64,000 bases of DNA from Chitinophagaceae bacterium (GCA_016720565.1 JADKKJ010000001.1:620001-684000), one strand, 5' to 3'. Counted from the first letter of the stretch, positions 51,298 to 61,611 are shown. Made by a program: numbers and translations. The notes: generated by a model not told the origin, from the sequence alone.

Positions 51298-52590
51298 ATG
51301 GCAAGCAAACCAGTCATCAAAGTAAACGAGATCCTCTCCGTGATCCTTGGAGGAGGCGCCGGTTCCAGATTATACCCTCTCACTGCTAATCGTTCCAAGC
51401 CTGCTGTACCTATCGCGGGTAAATACCGTTTGGTGGATATTCCTATTTCAAATTGTTTGAATAATGATATTGGAAGGATGTTCGTGCTCACGCAGTTCAA
51501 CTCCGCTTCACTGAACAGGCATATAAAAAACACTTACCATTTCAGCGCCTTCAGTAAAGCGTTTGTGGATATTCTTGCGGCCGAACAAACACCGGATAAT
51601 CCTACCTGGTACCAGGGCACAGCGGATGCGGTAAGACAGGGACTTCGCCATATCGCTCCTTTTGAAAGCGATTATATATTGATACTTTCCGGCGACCAGC
51701 TCTACCAGATGGATTTTGCAGAAATGCTGGATAACCATAAAAATTTGGGAGCGGATATTTCTATCGCTACCATTCCCGTTACAGAAAGGGAAGCCCCTGA
51801 ATTCGGGATATTAAAATCATCTGCAGGGTTAGTGACCTCTTTCATTGAGAAACCCAAAAAAGAATTGCTTCCTGAATGGACCAGCGAGACCTCCGACCTG
51901 ATGAAAATGCAGGGCAGGAATCACCTGGCCTCTATGGGTATCTATATTTTCAACAGGCAATTATTATTTGACTTGTTGTTGAAAGAACATTTAACGGCCA
52001 CTGATTTTGGTAAGGAGATCATTCCTCAATCTATCGATAAATACAAAGTGGCCAGTTACCAGTATGAAGGCTACTGGACAGATATCGGGAATATTTATTC
52101 ATTCTTTGAAGCAAATCTTGGTCTTACCAAAGACCTTCCCGATTTCAATCTCTTTGATAATGAAAATGCGATCTATACCAGGCCGCGTATGCTGCCGCCT
52201 GCAAAGATCAGCGGCACTACACTGGAGAAAACACTGGTGGCAGAAGGGTCTATCATCAATGCCAGCAGGGTAGAGAATTCTGTGATCGGAATACGTTCAC
52301 GTATAGGTCATGGCACAACCGTAGTAAGCACCTATATCATGGGTAGCGATTATTATGAAACACTTCCCGAGATCGCCAAGGCCAATGAAGGCGGCTATCC
52401 ACTACTGGGTATAGGCGACCGCTGCTATATTAAAAACGCCATCCTCGACAAGAATGTCCGCATCGGCAATGATGTGCGCATCAATGGCGGCTCAAACCTC
52501 GAAAACTCCGATCATGCGCTGTATACGGTGAAGGATGGAATTGTGGTGGTGAAGAAAGGGGCGGTGATTCCGAATGGATTTGTGATTTGA
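51298..52590 (+). CDS. glgC: Glucose-1-phosphate adenylyltransferase
   Basis: It makes ADP-glucose from ATP and glucose-1-phosphate, the committed step of glycogen synthesis. From the ATG at 51298 it is 430 aa. LGGGAGSRLYPLTANRSKPAVPIAGKYRLVDIP is the nucleotide and regulatory loop, ILSGDQLYQMDF carries the metal Asp, and FIEKPKKE and YWTDIGNIYSFFEANL follow. The C-terminus is a left-handed beta-helix with hexapeptide repeats (NAILDKNVRIGNDVRINGG). The frame is open upstream to 51238 inside glgA, but family alignment starts at MASKPVIKVNEILSVILGGG. A repeat element follows the stop by 4 bp. Confidence 0.96.
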   Translation: MASKPVIKVNEILSVILGGGAGSRLYPLTANRSKPAVPIAGKYRLVDIPISNCLNNDIGRMFVLTQFNSASLNRHIKNTYHFSAFSKAFVDILAAEQTPDNPTWYQGTADAVRQGLRHIAPFESDYILILSGDQLYQMDFAEMLDNHKNLGADISIATIPVTEREAPEFGILKSSAGLVTSFIEKPKKELLPEWTSETSDLMKMQGRNHLASMGIYIFNRQLLFDLLLKEHLTATDFGKEIIPQSIDKYKVASYQYEGYWTDIGNIYSFFEANLGLTKDLPDFNLFDNENAIYTRPRMLPPAKISGTTLEKTLVAEGSIINASRVENSVIGIRSRIGHGTTVVSTYIMGSDYYETLPEIAKANEGGYPLLGIGDRCYIKNAILDKNVRIGNDVRINGGSNLENSDHALYTVKDGIVVVKKGAVIPNGFVI

Positions 52591-52593
52591 AGA

Positions 52594-52700
52594 AGATTAG
52601 AGATTAGAGATGAGGGATTAGCTAAACACCCTAAAAGGTTGGAATATCTTGGTGAATTCGGGTCACCTAAACTCTAATCCCTAATCTCTAATCCCTAAAC
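52594..52700. repeat. GATTAGAGATTAG inverted repeat, copy 3
   Basis: GATTAGAGATTAG (52595-52607) starts 5 bp after the glgC stop, followed by GATGAGGGATTAG. The exact reverse complement CTAATCTCTAATC is at 52681-52693, with CTAAACTCTAATCC before it. The arms enclose about 70 bp without a gene. The remaining spacer to 52763 shows nothing further. Confidence 0.85.
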
Positions 52701-52763
52701 TTTTCAGCATATCGTGTATTTAGTACATATTTCCTAACTTCCCCTCCTAAACATTGCCTGCTT

Positions 52764-54107
52764 ATGTCATCTGCTTTTACCGGCGAGAAGCCTCGGCTTT
52801 CCCTTGTGGAGATCATCAATATGAGTGTTGGTTTTTTCGGGATCCAGTTTGGCTGGGACCTGCAAAGAGCCAATATGGGAAGGATCTATGAAAACCTGGG
52901 TGCAAATCCTGACCAGGTTCCTTTATTATTTCTTGCCGCACCACTGACCGGATTATTAGTTCAGCCTGTCATTGGTTATATGAGTGACCGTACCTGGTCG
53001 CCCAGATGGGGAAGGAGAAGACCCTATTTTATGCTGGGCGCTATCCTTAGTTCCATAGCACTGGTATTTATGCCGCATAGTAGTACGCTATTTATGGCGG
53101 CGGGTTTATTATGGGTGCTGGATGTGTTTGGCAATGTGGCCATGGAACCTTTCCGCGCTTTTGTTACGGATAAACTGCCCGATTCACAAGTGAACCGTGG
53201 TTTTATCATGCAGAGTTTAATGATCGGATTAGGAGGAAGTATTGCTTCTGCCTTACCCTGGTTATTTAAGAATGTGATGAACAAAGCCAATACCACTACC
53301 TCGGGTGGGATTCCTGCCAATGTGCAATGGTCATTCTATTTAGGCGCTTTCTTTTTTCTCTCCGCTGTTTTATATACGGTCTTTACAACTAAGGAATATC
53401 CTCCTACAGAAGAAGAATTAACCAAGAAAGCCGAGCCCGGCTCTGGTGGTTTTTTAGGAGGAGCCAAAGAAATATTTCATGCGTTAAGGAATATGCCTTC
53501 CCGTATGCGGATCATTTCCCTGGTGCAATTCTTTACCTGGCCCGGATTATTCCTGATGTGGTTTTTTTACAGCACCGCAGTTGGCGTGAATGTATTTGGC
53601 GGTAAGGCCGATGCCAGTGACCCTGTTTTTGCGGAAGGCGCCGATTTCGGCGGACTTACCCTTTCTTTTTATAGTGTGGTCACTTTCTTTTTTGCCTTGG
53701 TGCTTCCATCTATTGCTGATAAACTGGGAAGAAAAACCACCCATGCGCTTTGCCTGCTGGCAGGTGCCCTGGGATTGATCAGTGTAAGTTTTATCCACGA
53801 TAAATACTATTTGTTTGGATCCATGGTAGGGGTAGGTATTGCCTGGGCCAGTATTCTTTCTATGCCTTATGCTATGCTTAGCGGATGCCTTCCTAAAGGC
53901 AAAGTGGGCATTTATATGGGAATCTTTAATTTCTTCATTGTATTGCCGGAGATCATCGCCTCCCTTGGATTTGGCTGGCTGATGAAAAATGTATTGAATA
54001 ATGATCGTATGGCCGCGCTTAAAATAGGTGGCTTGCTGATGGTGATCGCCGCAGCCATCTGTATCATTTTTATCCGTGAAAATAAACAAACCTCAAAAGC
54101 CTCCTAA
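52764..54107 (+). CDS. GPH/maltose-type MFS transporter
   Basis: The 447 aa protein has 12 helices and belongs to the glycoside-pentoside-hexuronide/SUT-like branch. QFGWDLQRANMGRIYENLG, APLTGLLVQPVIGYMSDRTWSPRWGRRRPYFMLGA (conserved R-W-G-R-R-R-P) and DVFGNVAMEPFRAFVTDKLP are typical of the MalT-like Bacteroidota maltose importers. It sits 1 bp before the SusA-like amylase gene and after glgC, so it likely imports maltose or maltodextrin into the cytoplasm for storage or breakdown. Confidence 0.9.
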   Translation: MSSAFTGEKPRLSLVEIINMSVGFFGIQFGWDLQRANMGRIYENLGANPDQVPLLFLAAPLTGLLVQPVIGYMSDRTWSPRWGRRRPYFMLGAILSSIALVFMPHSSTLFMAAGLLWVLDVFGNVAMEPFRAFVTDKLPDSQVNRGFIMQSLMIGLGGSIASALPWLFKNVMNKANTTTSGGIPANVQWSFYLGAFFFLSAVLYTVFTTKEYPPTEEELTKKAEPGSGGFLGGAKEIFHALRNMPSRMRIISLVQFFTWPGLFLMWFFYSTAVGVNVFGGKADASDPVFAEGADFGGLTLSFYSVVTFFFALVLPSIADKLGRKTTHALCLLAGALGLISVSFIHDKYYLFGSMVGVGIAWASILSMPYAMLSGCLPKGKVGIYMGIFNFFIVLPEIIASLGFGWLMKNVLNNDRMAALKIGGLLMVIAAAICIIFIRENKQTSKAS

Positions 54108-54108
54108 G

Positions 54109-55977
54109 ATGAAACGCTACTTCTTTCTATTTACAATACTGATTTCTGTTATAACAACAAGGGCCGCTGATGTATATCCTACCAACTGGTGGGTGGGTAT
54201 GAAAGATCCTTCGCTTCAGCTGATGATCCATCAGAAAGATATCGGCCTGTTCAATTCAATCTCTATCAGCTATCCGGGATTGACCAGTATCAAGATCAGT
54301 AAAGTGGAGAATAAGAACTATGTCTTCATCGACCTGGTGATCGGCAAGACCGTAAAGGCGGGAAAATTCAATATTGTATTCAGTGGCAATGGTAAAACCC
54401 TGAGCATTCCCTATGAATTGAAATCAAGAGACCCAGGGAATGGAAAGACCAGGATCAAAGGGGTGAACTCCTCCGATTTTGTTTACCTGCTGATGCCGGA
54501 TCGTTTCTCCAATGGAGATCCTTCTAATGATATGGTTTCTTCCTATCGGGATACTAAGGTGGACAGGGAAAGCCTGGTGGCTCGTCATGGTGGTGACCTC
54601 AAAGGCGTAGAAGACCATATTGATTATCTGAAACAACTGGGCGTTACCACCGTTTGGATGACACCGGTAGTGGAGAATGATATGCCCCTGCAAAAAGAAC
54701 AGGGTCTGGAGATCTCAGGTTATCATGGTTACTGGATAACCGACCATTATAACGTAGATAAGCGCTATGGTGGTAACGAAGCCTATAAATCACTGATCAA
54801 TAAACTGCATGCTAATGGCATGAAGATCGTGCACGATGCTGTGTATAACCATGTGGGCGATTTTCACTGGTTCGTACTCGATCCCCCAATGAAAGACTGG
54901 CTGAATAACTGGGATAAACCTACCATGACCAATCACCGTGATGAAGCTTTATTCGATCCCTATGCTTCTTCATTTGATAAGAAAGTAATGCTGGATGGTT
55001 GGTTTGTTCCGCATCTTCCTGATATCAATCAGCGGAATCCTTTTGTGGCCAAATTCTTTATACAGAACACGATCTGGACCACGGAAGAATTTGGCATCGA
55101 TGGCTGGAGAGTGGATACCTATAAATATTGCGATGAGGCCTTCATGAATAAACTGAATGCGGCCATGGAAAAAGAATACCCGCAGTATACCGTATTCGGA
55201 GAGGCCTATGTCAATTCAATTGTTGGTAATGCCTATTTTACCCGAAATAATATTTCCGCTGGTTTCCACCATAACGCGCAGGGTGTGCTTGATTTCCAGG
55301 CCTGCTTTTCCATGGTGGAGGCCATGAAGGATGCTCCTTCCTGGACAGGCGGGGTGAATAAACTTTACATGACCCTGGCGCAGGACGGGCTTTATAAGAA
55401 CCCTATGAATAATTGCCTGTTCCTGGATAATCATGATATGGATCGCATATTTTCTACGGTGGATGAGGACTGGAAAAAACTGCGCATGGGCCTTAACTGG
55501 TTGTTCACTTTAAGAGGCTTCCCGCAATTATATTATGGTACAGAAGTGCTGATGAAGAATAAAAAGACCAGCACCGATGCTACGGTGAGGGAAGATTTTC
55601 CGGGAGGTTTCCCTGGGGATAAGGAGAAAGATAACCGGTTTACGAAACAGGGCCGAAGCGATAAACAGGATGAGGCTTTTGATTATATAAGCAGACTGGC
55701 CAATTTCAGGAAGACCTCTTCGGCTATCATTGGTGGAAACACCATGCAGTTCATTCCAAAGGATGGACTCTATGTTTATTTCCGGTATGATAAAAATCAA
55801 ACCCTGATGGTGATCGCCAATTCAGGAGATAAAAAAGTAAAACCCGACTGGACTGTTTTTGCTGAAAGAGTAAAAGGATTCAGTCGTGTAAGAGATGTGG
55901 TCACCGGTAAGATCCAATCCATCTCCGATCTTTCCCTGGATAGCAAAGACAGTTTTGTATTTGAATTGCTGAACTGA
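54109..55977 (+). CDS. GH13 SusA-like neopullulanase/cyclomaltodextrinase
   Basis: From the ATG at 54109 the protein is 622 aa with a signal peptide (MKRYFFLFTILISVITTRA), so it acts in the periplasm. Residues 25-115 form an N-terminal Ig/CBM34-like domain, followed by the GH13 barrel: DAVYNHVGD (region I), GIDGWRVDTYKY with nucleophile D336, FGEAY with acid E365 and FLDNHDMDR with D443. The end SVDSKDSFVFELL-like strand is domain C. It hydrolyses alpha-1,4 (and possibly alpha-1,6) bonds of maltodextrins to products for the preceding transporter. Its TGA ends 1 bp before the stop of the converging GLPGLI gene. Confidence 0.93.
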   Translation: MKRYFFLFTILISVITTRAADVYPTNWWVGMKDPSLQLMIHQKDIGLFNSISISYPGLTSIKISKVENKNYVFIDLVIGKTVKAGKFNIVFSGNGKTLSIPYELKSRDPGNGKTRIKGVNSSDFVYLLMPDRFSNGDPSNDMVSSYRDTKVDRESLVARHGGDLKGVEDHIDYLKQLGVTTVWMTPVVENDMPLQKEQGLEISGYHGYWITDHYNVDKRYGGNEAYKSLINKLHANGMKIVHDAVYNHVGDFHWFVLDPPMKDWLNNWDKPTMTNHRDEALFDPYASSFDKKVMLDGWFVPHLPDINQRNPFVAKFFIQNTIWTTEEFGIDGWRVDTYKYCDEAFMNKLNAAMEKEYPQYTVFGEAYVNSIVGNAYFTRNNISAGFHHNAQGVLDFQACFSMVEAMKDAPSWTGGVNKLYMTLAQDGLYKNPMNNCLFLDNHDMDRIFSTVDEDWKKLRMGLNWLFTLRGFPQLYYGTEVLMKNKKTSTDATVREDFPGGFPGDKEKDNRFTKQGRSDKQDEAFDYISRLANFRKTSSAIIGGNTMQFIPKDGLYVYFRYDKNQTLMVIANSGDKKVKPDWTVFAERVKGFSRVRDVVTGKIQSISDLSLDSKDSFVFELLN

Positions 55978-56715
55978 TCAGATAATAAAATTCAGGAGCA
56001 TCTGTCTTCCCTGGGGCCCCCACTGGTCGGCCACTTTATGCAGGGTATTGATAAAGGTTTGGCGATCCACTTTCTTTCCTTTCACTGGAGCCACTAAGGC
56101 TTTTGTATCGGTAAGCACCTCCACTTTGGTCGCGAACCAGGTGGTATGCAGGCGGGGTATACCCATTCCCAGTATCATTCCGGGCAGGCCCTGTACACTT
56201 TCCGGACCTCCATTGATCAGGATCTGATCGGTATAGAAAGCAAAGATCCCAATGCTGTCATCCATTACCCCAAAAGCCTTACGGCACTCAAAGCCGGCGA
56301 TATTCCTAAGGTCATTACTGATCTTCCATTTTATTTTACGCAGGGTATCATTGATCAGGAAGGTTTGTTCATAAACAGGTTTTTGAGCCACCACTGTTCC
56401 GTTGGTATAATCTGTGTAGATGGTATTTTTTTCGGCAACAGGCTGGTAAAAATTACGGTTTGGCGGAACTTCCTTCCCGGGTTTATAGATACTACGGGCC
56501 GTATCGCCAATGAATTCAGAATAGACCTGGGCGCTGGTGGGGATATTCTCTTTGAAACGCTCAAACCAGTCCTCGCCCGCATTCCATTCTTCCATGAGTT
56601 TACGGGGATTGGTAGTTCGCTCAAATTCGATCTTCACCGCGGTATAGAATTTGGTCTGGCTAAATGCGGAGAAGCAGGAGCTTCCGATCAGTATGGTTAT
56701 AATTAGTTTTTTCAT
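55978..56715 (-). CDS. GLPGLI family exported protein
   Basis: The protein is 245 aa with a signal peptide (MKKLIITILIGSSCFSAFSQ). The family signature is read as QGLPGMILGM (residues 174-183; G-L-P-G-M/L-I), after FECRKAFG and IFAFYTDQI. GLPGLI proteins are a Bacteroidota family often encoded next to TonB-dependent beta-barrel proteins; their function is not known. Here the ATG overlaps the stop of the preceding barrel gene by 4 bp (ATGA), so the two are coupled. It converges directly on the GH13 gene with no spacer. Confidence 0.93.
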   Translation of the reverse strand: MKKLIITILIGSSCFSAFSQTKFYTAVKIEFERTTNPRKLMEEWNAGEDWFERFKENIPTSAQVYSEFIGDTARSIYKPGKEVPPNRNFYQPVAEKNTIYTDYTNGTVVAQKPVYEQTFLINDTLRKIKWKISNDLRNIAGFECRKAFGVMDDSIGIFAFYTDQILINGGPESVQGLPGMILGMGIPRLHTTWFATKVEVLTDTKALVAPVKGKKVDRQTFINTLHKVADQWGPQGRQMLLNFII

Positions 56716-59468
56716 TTTTTCTCCGTTTCAACTTTTTTAGTGAAGTTCCATTCCAGTCTCAGCATGAAATAACGGCCTATACGCTGAAAGCGATCATCGG
56801 ATACAAACGTGCTGCTGATATTACGGGTGAATCCTTTGTTCTGGTTCAGTATATCGCGTGCCACAAAAATGATCTTTGCTGTCTTCTTCATGATCTTCCT
56901 TTCAATGCTACCGTTCCAAACGATCAGGTTGGTATTGGTAGGAAATGCCTTGAGTTTCTGGCGAAGGTCGAAGTCCATGTTGCTGTTAAATTCCAGCGAC
57001 CAGGGCATTACGAAGTTGGTATTTAGCTCACCACCATAACTCCAGTAATTGTTATCGATGCTGGTAGATAAGGAGGATTTGCTGGAGTTATAACTAAGTC
57101 TTGGGTTGATACTAAAATCATATTTCTCGTCCTTGCTGAAGCCAAAACCAAATTCGGTGGTCACAGAGAAGGATCGGGTGATCGCTTTCTGTCCATTCAC
57201 GAAATTCTGGAATCGTTGTCCGTTGCCGGAAATACGCCCGCTTATATTTGGTTTTTTACCACTACCATTACGTTCTAAGCCCGACCATAAGAACCAACTG
57301 CGGTTCCCATTTATGTTAATAGGGTAGTATGTACGTTTACCGGTATTGACATCCACCGTATTATATTGAGTGATCGCATTCTGCTGAACCTGGTAAGTGA
57401 AGTTGATGTTTTTCCAGGTGTTGGATAAAACCTTAAATGAGTTCAGGTAAAAATTCACGGAGTGGTTGAACCCAACTTTAAGGTCAGGGTTGCCGATATA
57501 TTCATTCAGCACATCCGTATTATCGCGCAATGGTTGCAATTGCTGGATATTAGGCTGAATAGTATTCCCGCGGTAACCGATACCAATATTGGATTGGGAT
57601 TTTGGAGCAAAGCCAAAATTCACCTGTGGTGTTAAATTGAAGAAATGATAATTATTTTTTACCCCATTATCAAGGTTGTTCAGTTTAAGTACCACATCCG
57701 AAACTCCGCTGCCAAACAGCATGCGGATCTTTTTATAGATATACCGAAAATTGGCCGATCCTCCATTGGATACCGCATCCATAGAGAAATTATTACTTAG
57801 CGTAGGCACCAGTTCTTCATATTTACCCAGGTTATCACGGTCATAGGTATTTCTTAGAGAGCGCGCATGATTCCGGTTATAGGAATAGTCGAGGATCAAC
57901 TGCCATTTACTATTAATGGGTTCGATCCAGGAGGTCTTTATACCTGCTGTATTGGAATGACCAACGAACGTTTTTTTCTGGTCAACCGTATCCGAATGGT
58001 CAAAATTGCCATTGTTGAAATAACGTAGCCTTGTAGTATTGAATCCGAAATTATCATCGTCTACGCTGGAGTATTTCAGCGAAGTGATCAATTGCCTTCC
58101 CTTCTTTTTAAATAACTGGGTGTGTTGAAGGGCATAATCTCCCTGGTTCTTTTTGGTGTCATTATAGGTAGAATTGAAACTCTGGTTCACCGTATCAAGC
58201 TGACTGTTTAAAAATTCACTGTTGTTTGTTCCGCGACTGGTACCGGTTTTATAGGTCTGTGCAACGGTTACTTTGATGGTTGCCATGGAATCAAGTTTCC
58301 ATTCATATTTCCCGTTCAGCGCATGCTGCTGTAATAACGAATTCTTGGTAGTGTATTTGTTATTATAGGTAACACCGGAAGGAAGTATGTTCTGGTTATA
58401 GGTTGTACCGGTTCCAATGGTAAGTAAACGATTATAGCGATAGGAAAGGTTGATATTATTCTTATCCAGGTTCCCCCATTTATTACTGTAAAGCGCTCCG
58501 CCTGTCCAGGAGTTTGGTAGTCCCCTTGAACCCCAGTCGCTGAAATCATCACCAGAACTAAAGCTGAAATAAAATCCTCCGATCTCATCAAACTGCATAT
58601 TATCATCCATACCCAGCTTCTGGCGGTCCTGCCAGTTAAGACTGCCCGTGTTCACATTAGAATGGGTACCGTAAAAAGATATCTTCTTCTTGCCTTTGAA
58701 ATTATTATAGTAAGCTTTGCTGTCGTAGTATTTATGAAAATCAGTACCTGCCTCTGCTTTGGCGAACCATCCTTTTTTGGCGCTCTCCTTCAGTTTAATG
58801 TTGACTGTCTTTCCCTCATTACCGGTAGTGATACCGGTGGCTTTTTGCTGGTCGGTCTTGGTATCAAATACCTGTACTTTATCTACCGCTTTTGAAGAAA
58901 TATTCTTTGTGGCCATTGTCGGGTCATCGCCGAAGAATTCCTCTCCATCTACTAAAACTTTATCCACCCGTTTACCCTGGGCAGTGATCTCACCCTTGCT
59001 GTTCACGGATAATCCCGGAAGTTTTTTCAGGAGGTCCTCTACGGTGGCACCATCTTTAACTTTAAAGCTATCTGCTACAAATTCGGTGGTATCGCCTTTG
59101 ATCCGGATGGCGCCATTGGAGCGTACGATCACGGCGTCAAGCAATTTAGAAGCCGGGGTAAGCGTAAGCTGGCCCAGGTCCATATCACCCTTAAGGGTAA
59201 GATCGTCTATATAATCTGCGTAATGAGGATAGGTGATCATCAAAACATAGTTCCCTTCGTTCAGTGCAGGAAATTGGAACTCACCTTTATCATTGCTTCT
59301 GGTATAGGTGACCAGGCTGCTATCTGATTTTTTCAGCAAACTAACGGAGGCCCAGTGGAGGAATTTTTTTTCTGTGGAATCGTTGATCCGGCCGCTGAGT
59401 TTGCTTTTTTGCGCATTCGCAAAAAGGCAGCACAGGGCCAGCAGGAGGGTTGCAGCCGGTTTGAGCAT
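56712..59468 (-). CDS. TonB-dependent-receptor-like outer-membrane barrel with carboxypeptidase-regulatory domain
   Basis: From the ATG at 59468 the protein is 918 aa with a signal peptide (MLKPAATLLLALCCLFANA). A CarboxypepD_reg-like beta-sandwich (KLSGRINDSTEKKFLHWASVSLLKK; NEGNYVLMITYPHY) and a plug region (DGATVEDLLKKLPGLSVNSKGEITAQGKRVDKVLVDGEEFFGDD) precede a long barrel ending in MLRLEWNFTKK. The plug pattern VxDVLKKLPGLxV...VxVDGEEFFG is that of the outer-membrane beta-barrel group often linked to GLPGLI proteins. Its cargo is unknown. The frame is open to 59669, but 59468 is the only start giving a signal peptide. It is divergent from glgB with about 155 bp between the starts. Confidence 0.9.
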   Translation of the reverse strand: MLKPAATLLLALCCLFANAQKSKLSGRINDSTEKKFLHWASVSLLKKSDSSLVTYTRSNDKGEFQFPALNEGNYVLMITYPHYADYIDDLTLKGDMDLGQLTLTPASKLLDAVIVRSNGAIRIKGDTTEFVADSFKVKDGATVEDLLKKLPGLSVNSKGEITAQGKRVDKVLVDGEEFFGDDPTMATKNISSKAVDKVQVFDTKTDQQKATGITTGNEGKTVNIKLKESAKKGWFAKAEAGTDFHKYYDSKAYYNNFKGKKKISFYGTHSNVNTGSLNWQDRQKLGMDDNMQFDEIGGFYFSFSSGDDFSDWGSRGLPNSWTGGALYSNKWGNLDKNNINLSYRYNRLLTIGTGTTYNQNILPSGVTYNNKYTTKNSLLQQHALNGKYEWKLDSMATIKVTVAQTYKTGTSRGTNNSEFLNSQLDTVNQSFNSTYNDTKKNQGDYALQHTQLFKKKGRQLITSLKYSSVDDDNFGFNTTRLRYFNNGNFDHSDTVDQKKTFVGHSNTAGIKTSWIEPINSKWQLILDYSYNRNHARSLRNTYDRDNLGKYEELVPTLSNNFSMDAVSNGGSANFRYIYKKIRMLFGSGVSDVVLKLNNLDNGVKNNYHFFNLTPQVNFGFAPKSQSNIGIGYRGNTIQPNIQQLQPLRDNTDVLNEYIGNPDLKVGFNHSVNFYLNSFKVLSNTWKNINFTYQVQQNAITQYNTVDVNTGKRTYYPININGNRSWFLWSGLERNGSGKKPNISGRISGNGQRFQNFVNGQKAITRSFSVTTEFGFGFSKDEKYDFSINPRLSYNSSKSSLSTSIDNNYWSYGGELNTNFVMPWSLEFNSNMDFDLRQKLKAFPTNTNLIVWNGSIERKIMKKTAKIIFVARDILNQNKGFTRNISSTFVSDDRFQRIGRYFMLRLEWNFTKKVETEKK

Positions 59469-59623
59469 ATAAGGTTTAATTGGTCGGTTTCTGGTTCTGA
59501 ACAGTTGAATCACAGAACTTCGCAAAGATGTATCAATAAAAACGGGGCACTGAATCGTACCTGTTAAATATTCATGAAAATTGCCTAAGTTGGGAGACAC
59601 AAAAACGAAGAATTTCCATAAGG

Positions 59624-61611
59624 ATGCCAGATAAAAAATCAAAGAAGATAAAAAAAGGTTCAGATACAAAGGCTTCCGAATATGAAGCGGCCCATTTCAT
59701 TGATAAAACAAAAAATGTCTGGAATTATTCTTTACTGAGTGATGAAGACGTTACAAATTTTTCTAATGGGAATCACTACCAGCTTTATAAACAGTTTGGT
59801 TCGCATTTGTTACAGGTTGACGAGGCACCGGGAATGTATTTTTGTGTATGGGCACCCAATGCCACCAAACTCTCGGTAAAAGGAAATTTCAATGACTGGA
59901 AGAATGATGAATATGAACTGTTCCCGCGATGGGACAAATCAGGTATCTGGGAAGGATTCATTCCCGGAATGAAGGCAGGGGAAGCCTATAAATACCATAT
60001 CACCGGTTATGCCGGTCGCAAACTCGATAAGGGAGATCCATTTGCAAACTTCTGGGAGAAAAGACCGGCTACCGCCAGTATTACCTGGGATATGTTCTAT
60101 GAGTGGAAGGATGCGGCCTGGATGAAGAAAAGAAAAAAACATAATTCGCTGGATGCGCCCTGGTCGGTTTATGAAGTGCATTTGGCCAGCTGGCAAAGAC
60201 CGGTGGCCAGCGATGAAGAATCTTATAATACCTATGATCAGATAAGAGAGCGTTTGGTGCCTTATGTAAAAGAGATGGGATTCACGCATGTGGAATTCAT
60301 GCCGGTAATGGAACATCCCTTCGATGGTTCCTGGGGTTACCAGTGCACCGGTTTCTTTGCAGCAACCTCAAGATTTGGCGATCCCCAGGGTTTGATGCGT
60401 TTGATCGATGCATTTCACCAGGAAGGGATAGGGGTGATCCTTGATTGGGTGCCTTCGCATTTTCCTTATGATGCGCATGGACTATTCATGTTCGATGGCG
60501 CGCATACCTACGAGTATGCGGATATGCGTAAAGGATTCCATCCCGATTGGAACAGCTACATCTTCAACTATAAAAGAGGAGAGGTAAAATCTTTTCTGAT
60601 CAGCAATGCAAGATTCTGGTTCGATCTGTTTCATATAGATGGTATACGCGTGGATGCCGTTTCCTCCATGCTTAAATTGAATTATTCCAGGAAAGAAGGC
60701 GAGTGGGAGCCCAATGAACATGGGGGTGATGGTAACCTGGAAGCCATCGCTTTTATTAAAGACCTTAACGAGACCATCTATCGCGATTTTCCCGATGTGC
60801 AAACCATTGCTGAGGAGGCCACGGATTGGCCCGGCATTTCAAAACCAACCTGGCAGGATGGACTGGGGTTTGGAATGAAATGGATGATGGGATGGATGCA
60901 TGATACCCTTGACTATTTTAAGATCGATCCATTGTTCAGGGAAAAAGCCAGGACAAATTCACCTTTAGCATGATGTACTATTATGACGAGAACTTCATGC
61001 TTCCATTCAGTCATGATGAAGTTGTACATGGCAAGAGCCCCCTTCTCTATAAAATGCCTGGCGATGAATGGCAGAAGTTTGCCAACCTCCGTTTACTTTT
61101 TACCTATATGTGGACCCATCCCGGAGCCAAACTGCTGTTCATGGGCAATGAGTTTGGGCAGACCAGCGAATGGAATTATAAAGGAGAACTTGACTGGCAG
61201 TTGTTACAATTTGAAGGTCACCGTTTACTAAAAGATTGCCTGGCTGACCTGAACCGGTTGCTCAAAGAGGAGCCGGCCCTTCACCAGAACCAGTTCAAGC
61301 CGGAAGGTTTTGAATGGACCGATCTGAACCACCGCGATGAATCGGTGATGGCTTACAGTAGAAAAGGCAAGAAAAAATCAGATGATCTCTTGATCCTGCT
61401 CAATATGACGCCAGTTGTTAGAAATAATTGGGAAATTTTCACCTATGGCAAAAAATTTGCTAAGGAACTGTTCAATAGCGACAGCCTTAGCTATTGGGGA
61501 ACGGGGGATGTTTATAATCCGGAGATAAGGACAGAACTTGTTGAAAAGAAGTCAGGATTATATAAGCATATCGTAAATTTACCAGCGCTGGGTGGAATTA
61601 TACTGAAGTAG
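59624..61611 (+). pseudogene. glgB: Glycogen branching enzyme, frameshifted
   Basis: It forms alpha-1,6 branches in glycogen. A CBM48 domain lies at about 60-155 and the GH13 barrel after it: D344 nucleophile in HIDGIRVDAVSS, E397/E398 in TIAEEATDWP. The frame is lost after REK at the A run 60942-60946, reaching a TGA at 60971-60973. The next frame continues the family pattern as QDKFTFSMMYYYDENFMLPFSHDEVVHGK with the third catalytic block. One extra A gives REKSQDKF and a 662 aa protein, the normal size. By chance or otherwise, the second part also starts with an ATG overlapping the stop (ATGA), so two polypeptides could in principle be made, but the first would lack a catalytic block. Confidence 0.9.

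Noticed and set aside
59469..59669. N-terminal extension of the TonB-type barrel
   Set aside because: It runs into the glgB start region and lacks a signal peptide; the ATG at 59468 gives a clear one.
60970..61611. C-terminal half of GlgB as a separate gene starting with ATGA overlap
   Set aside because: The two parts together make one normal branching enzyme. The MM start is the conserved family sequence, and the catalytic blocks would be split between products.
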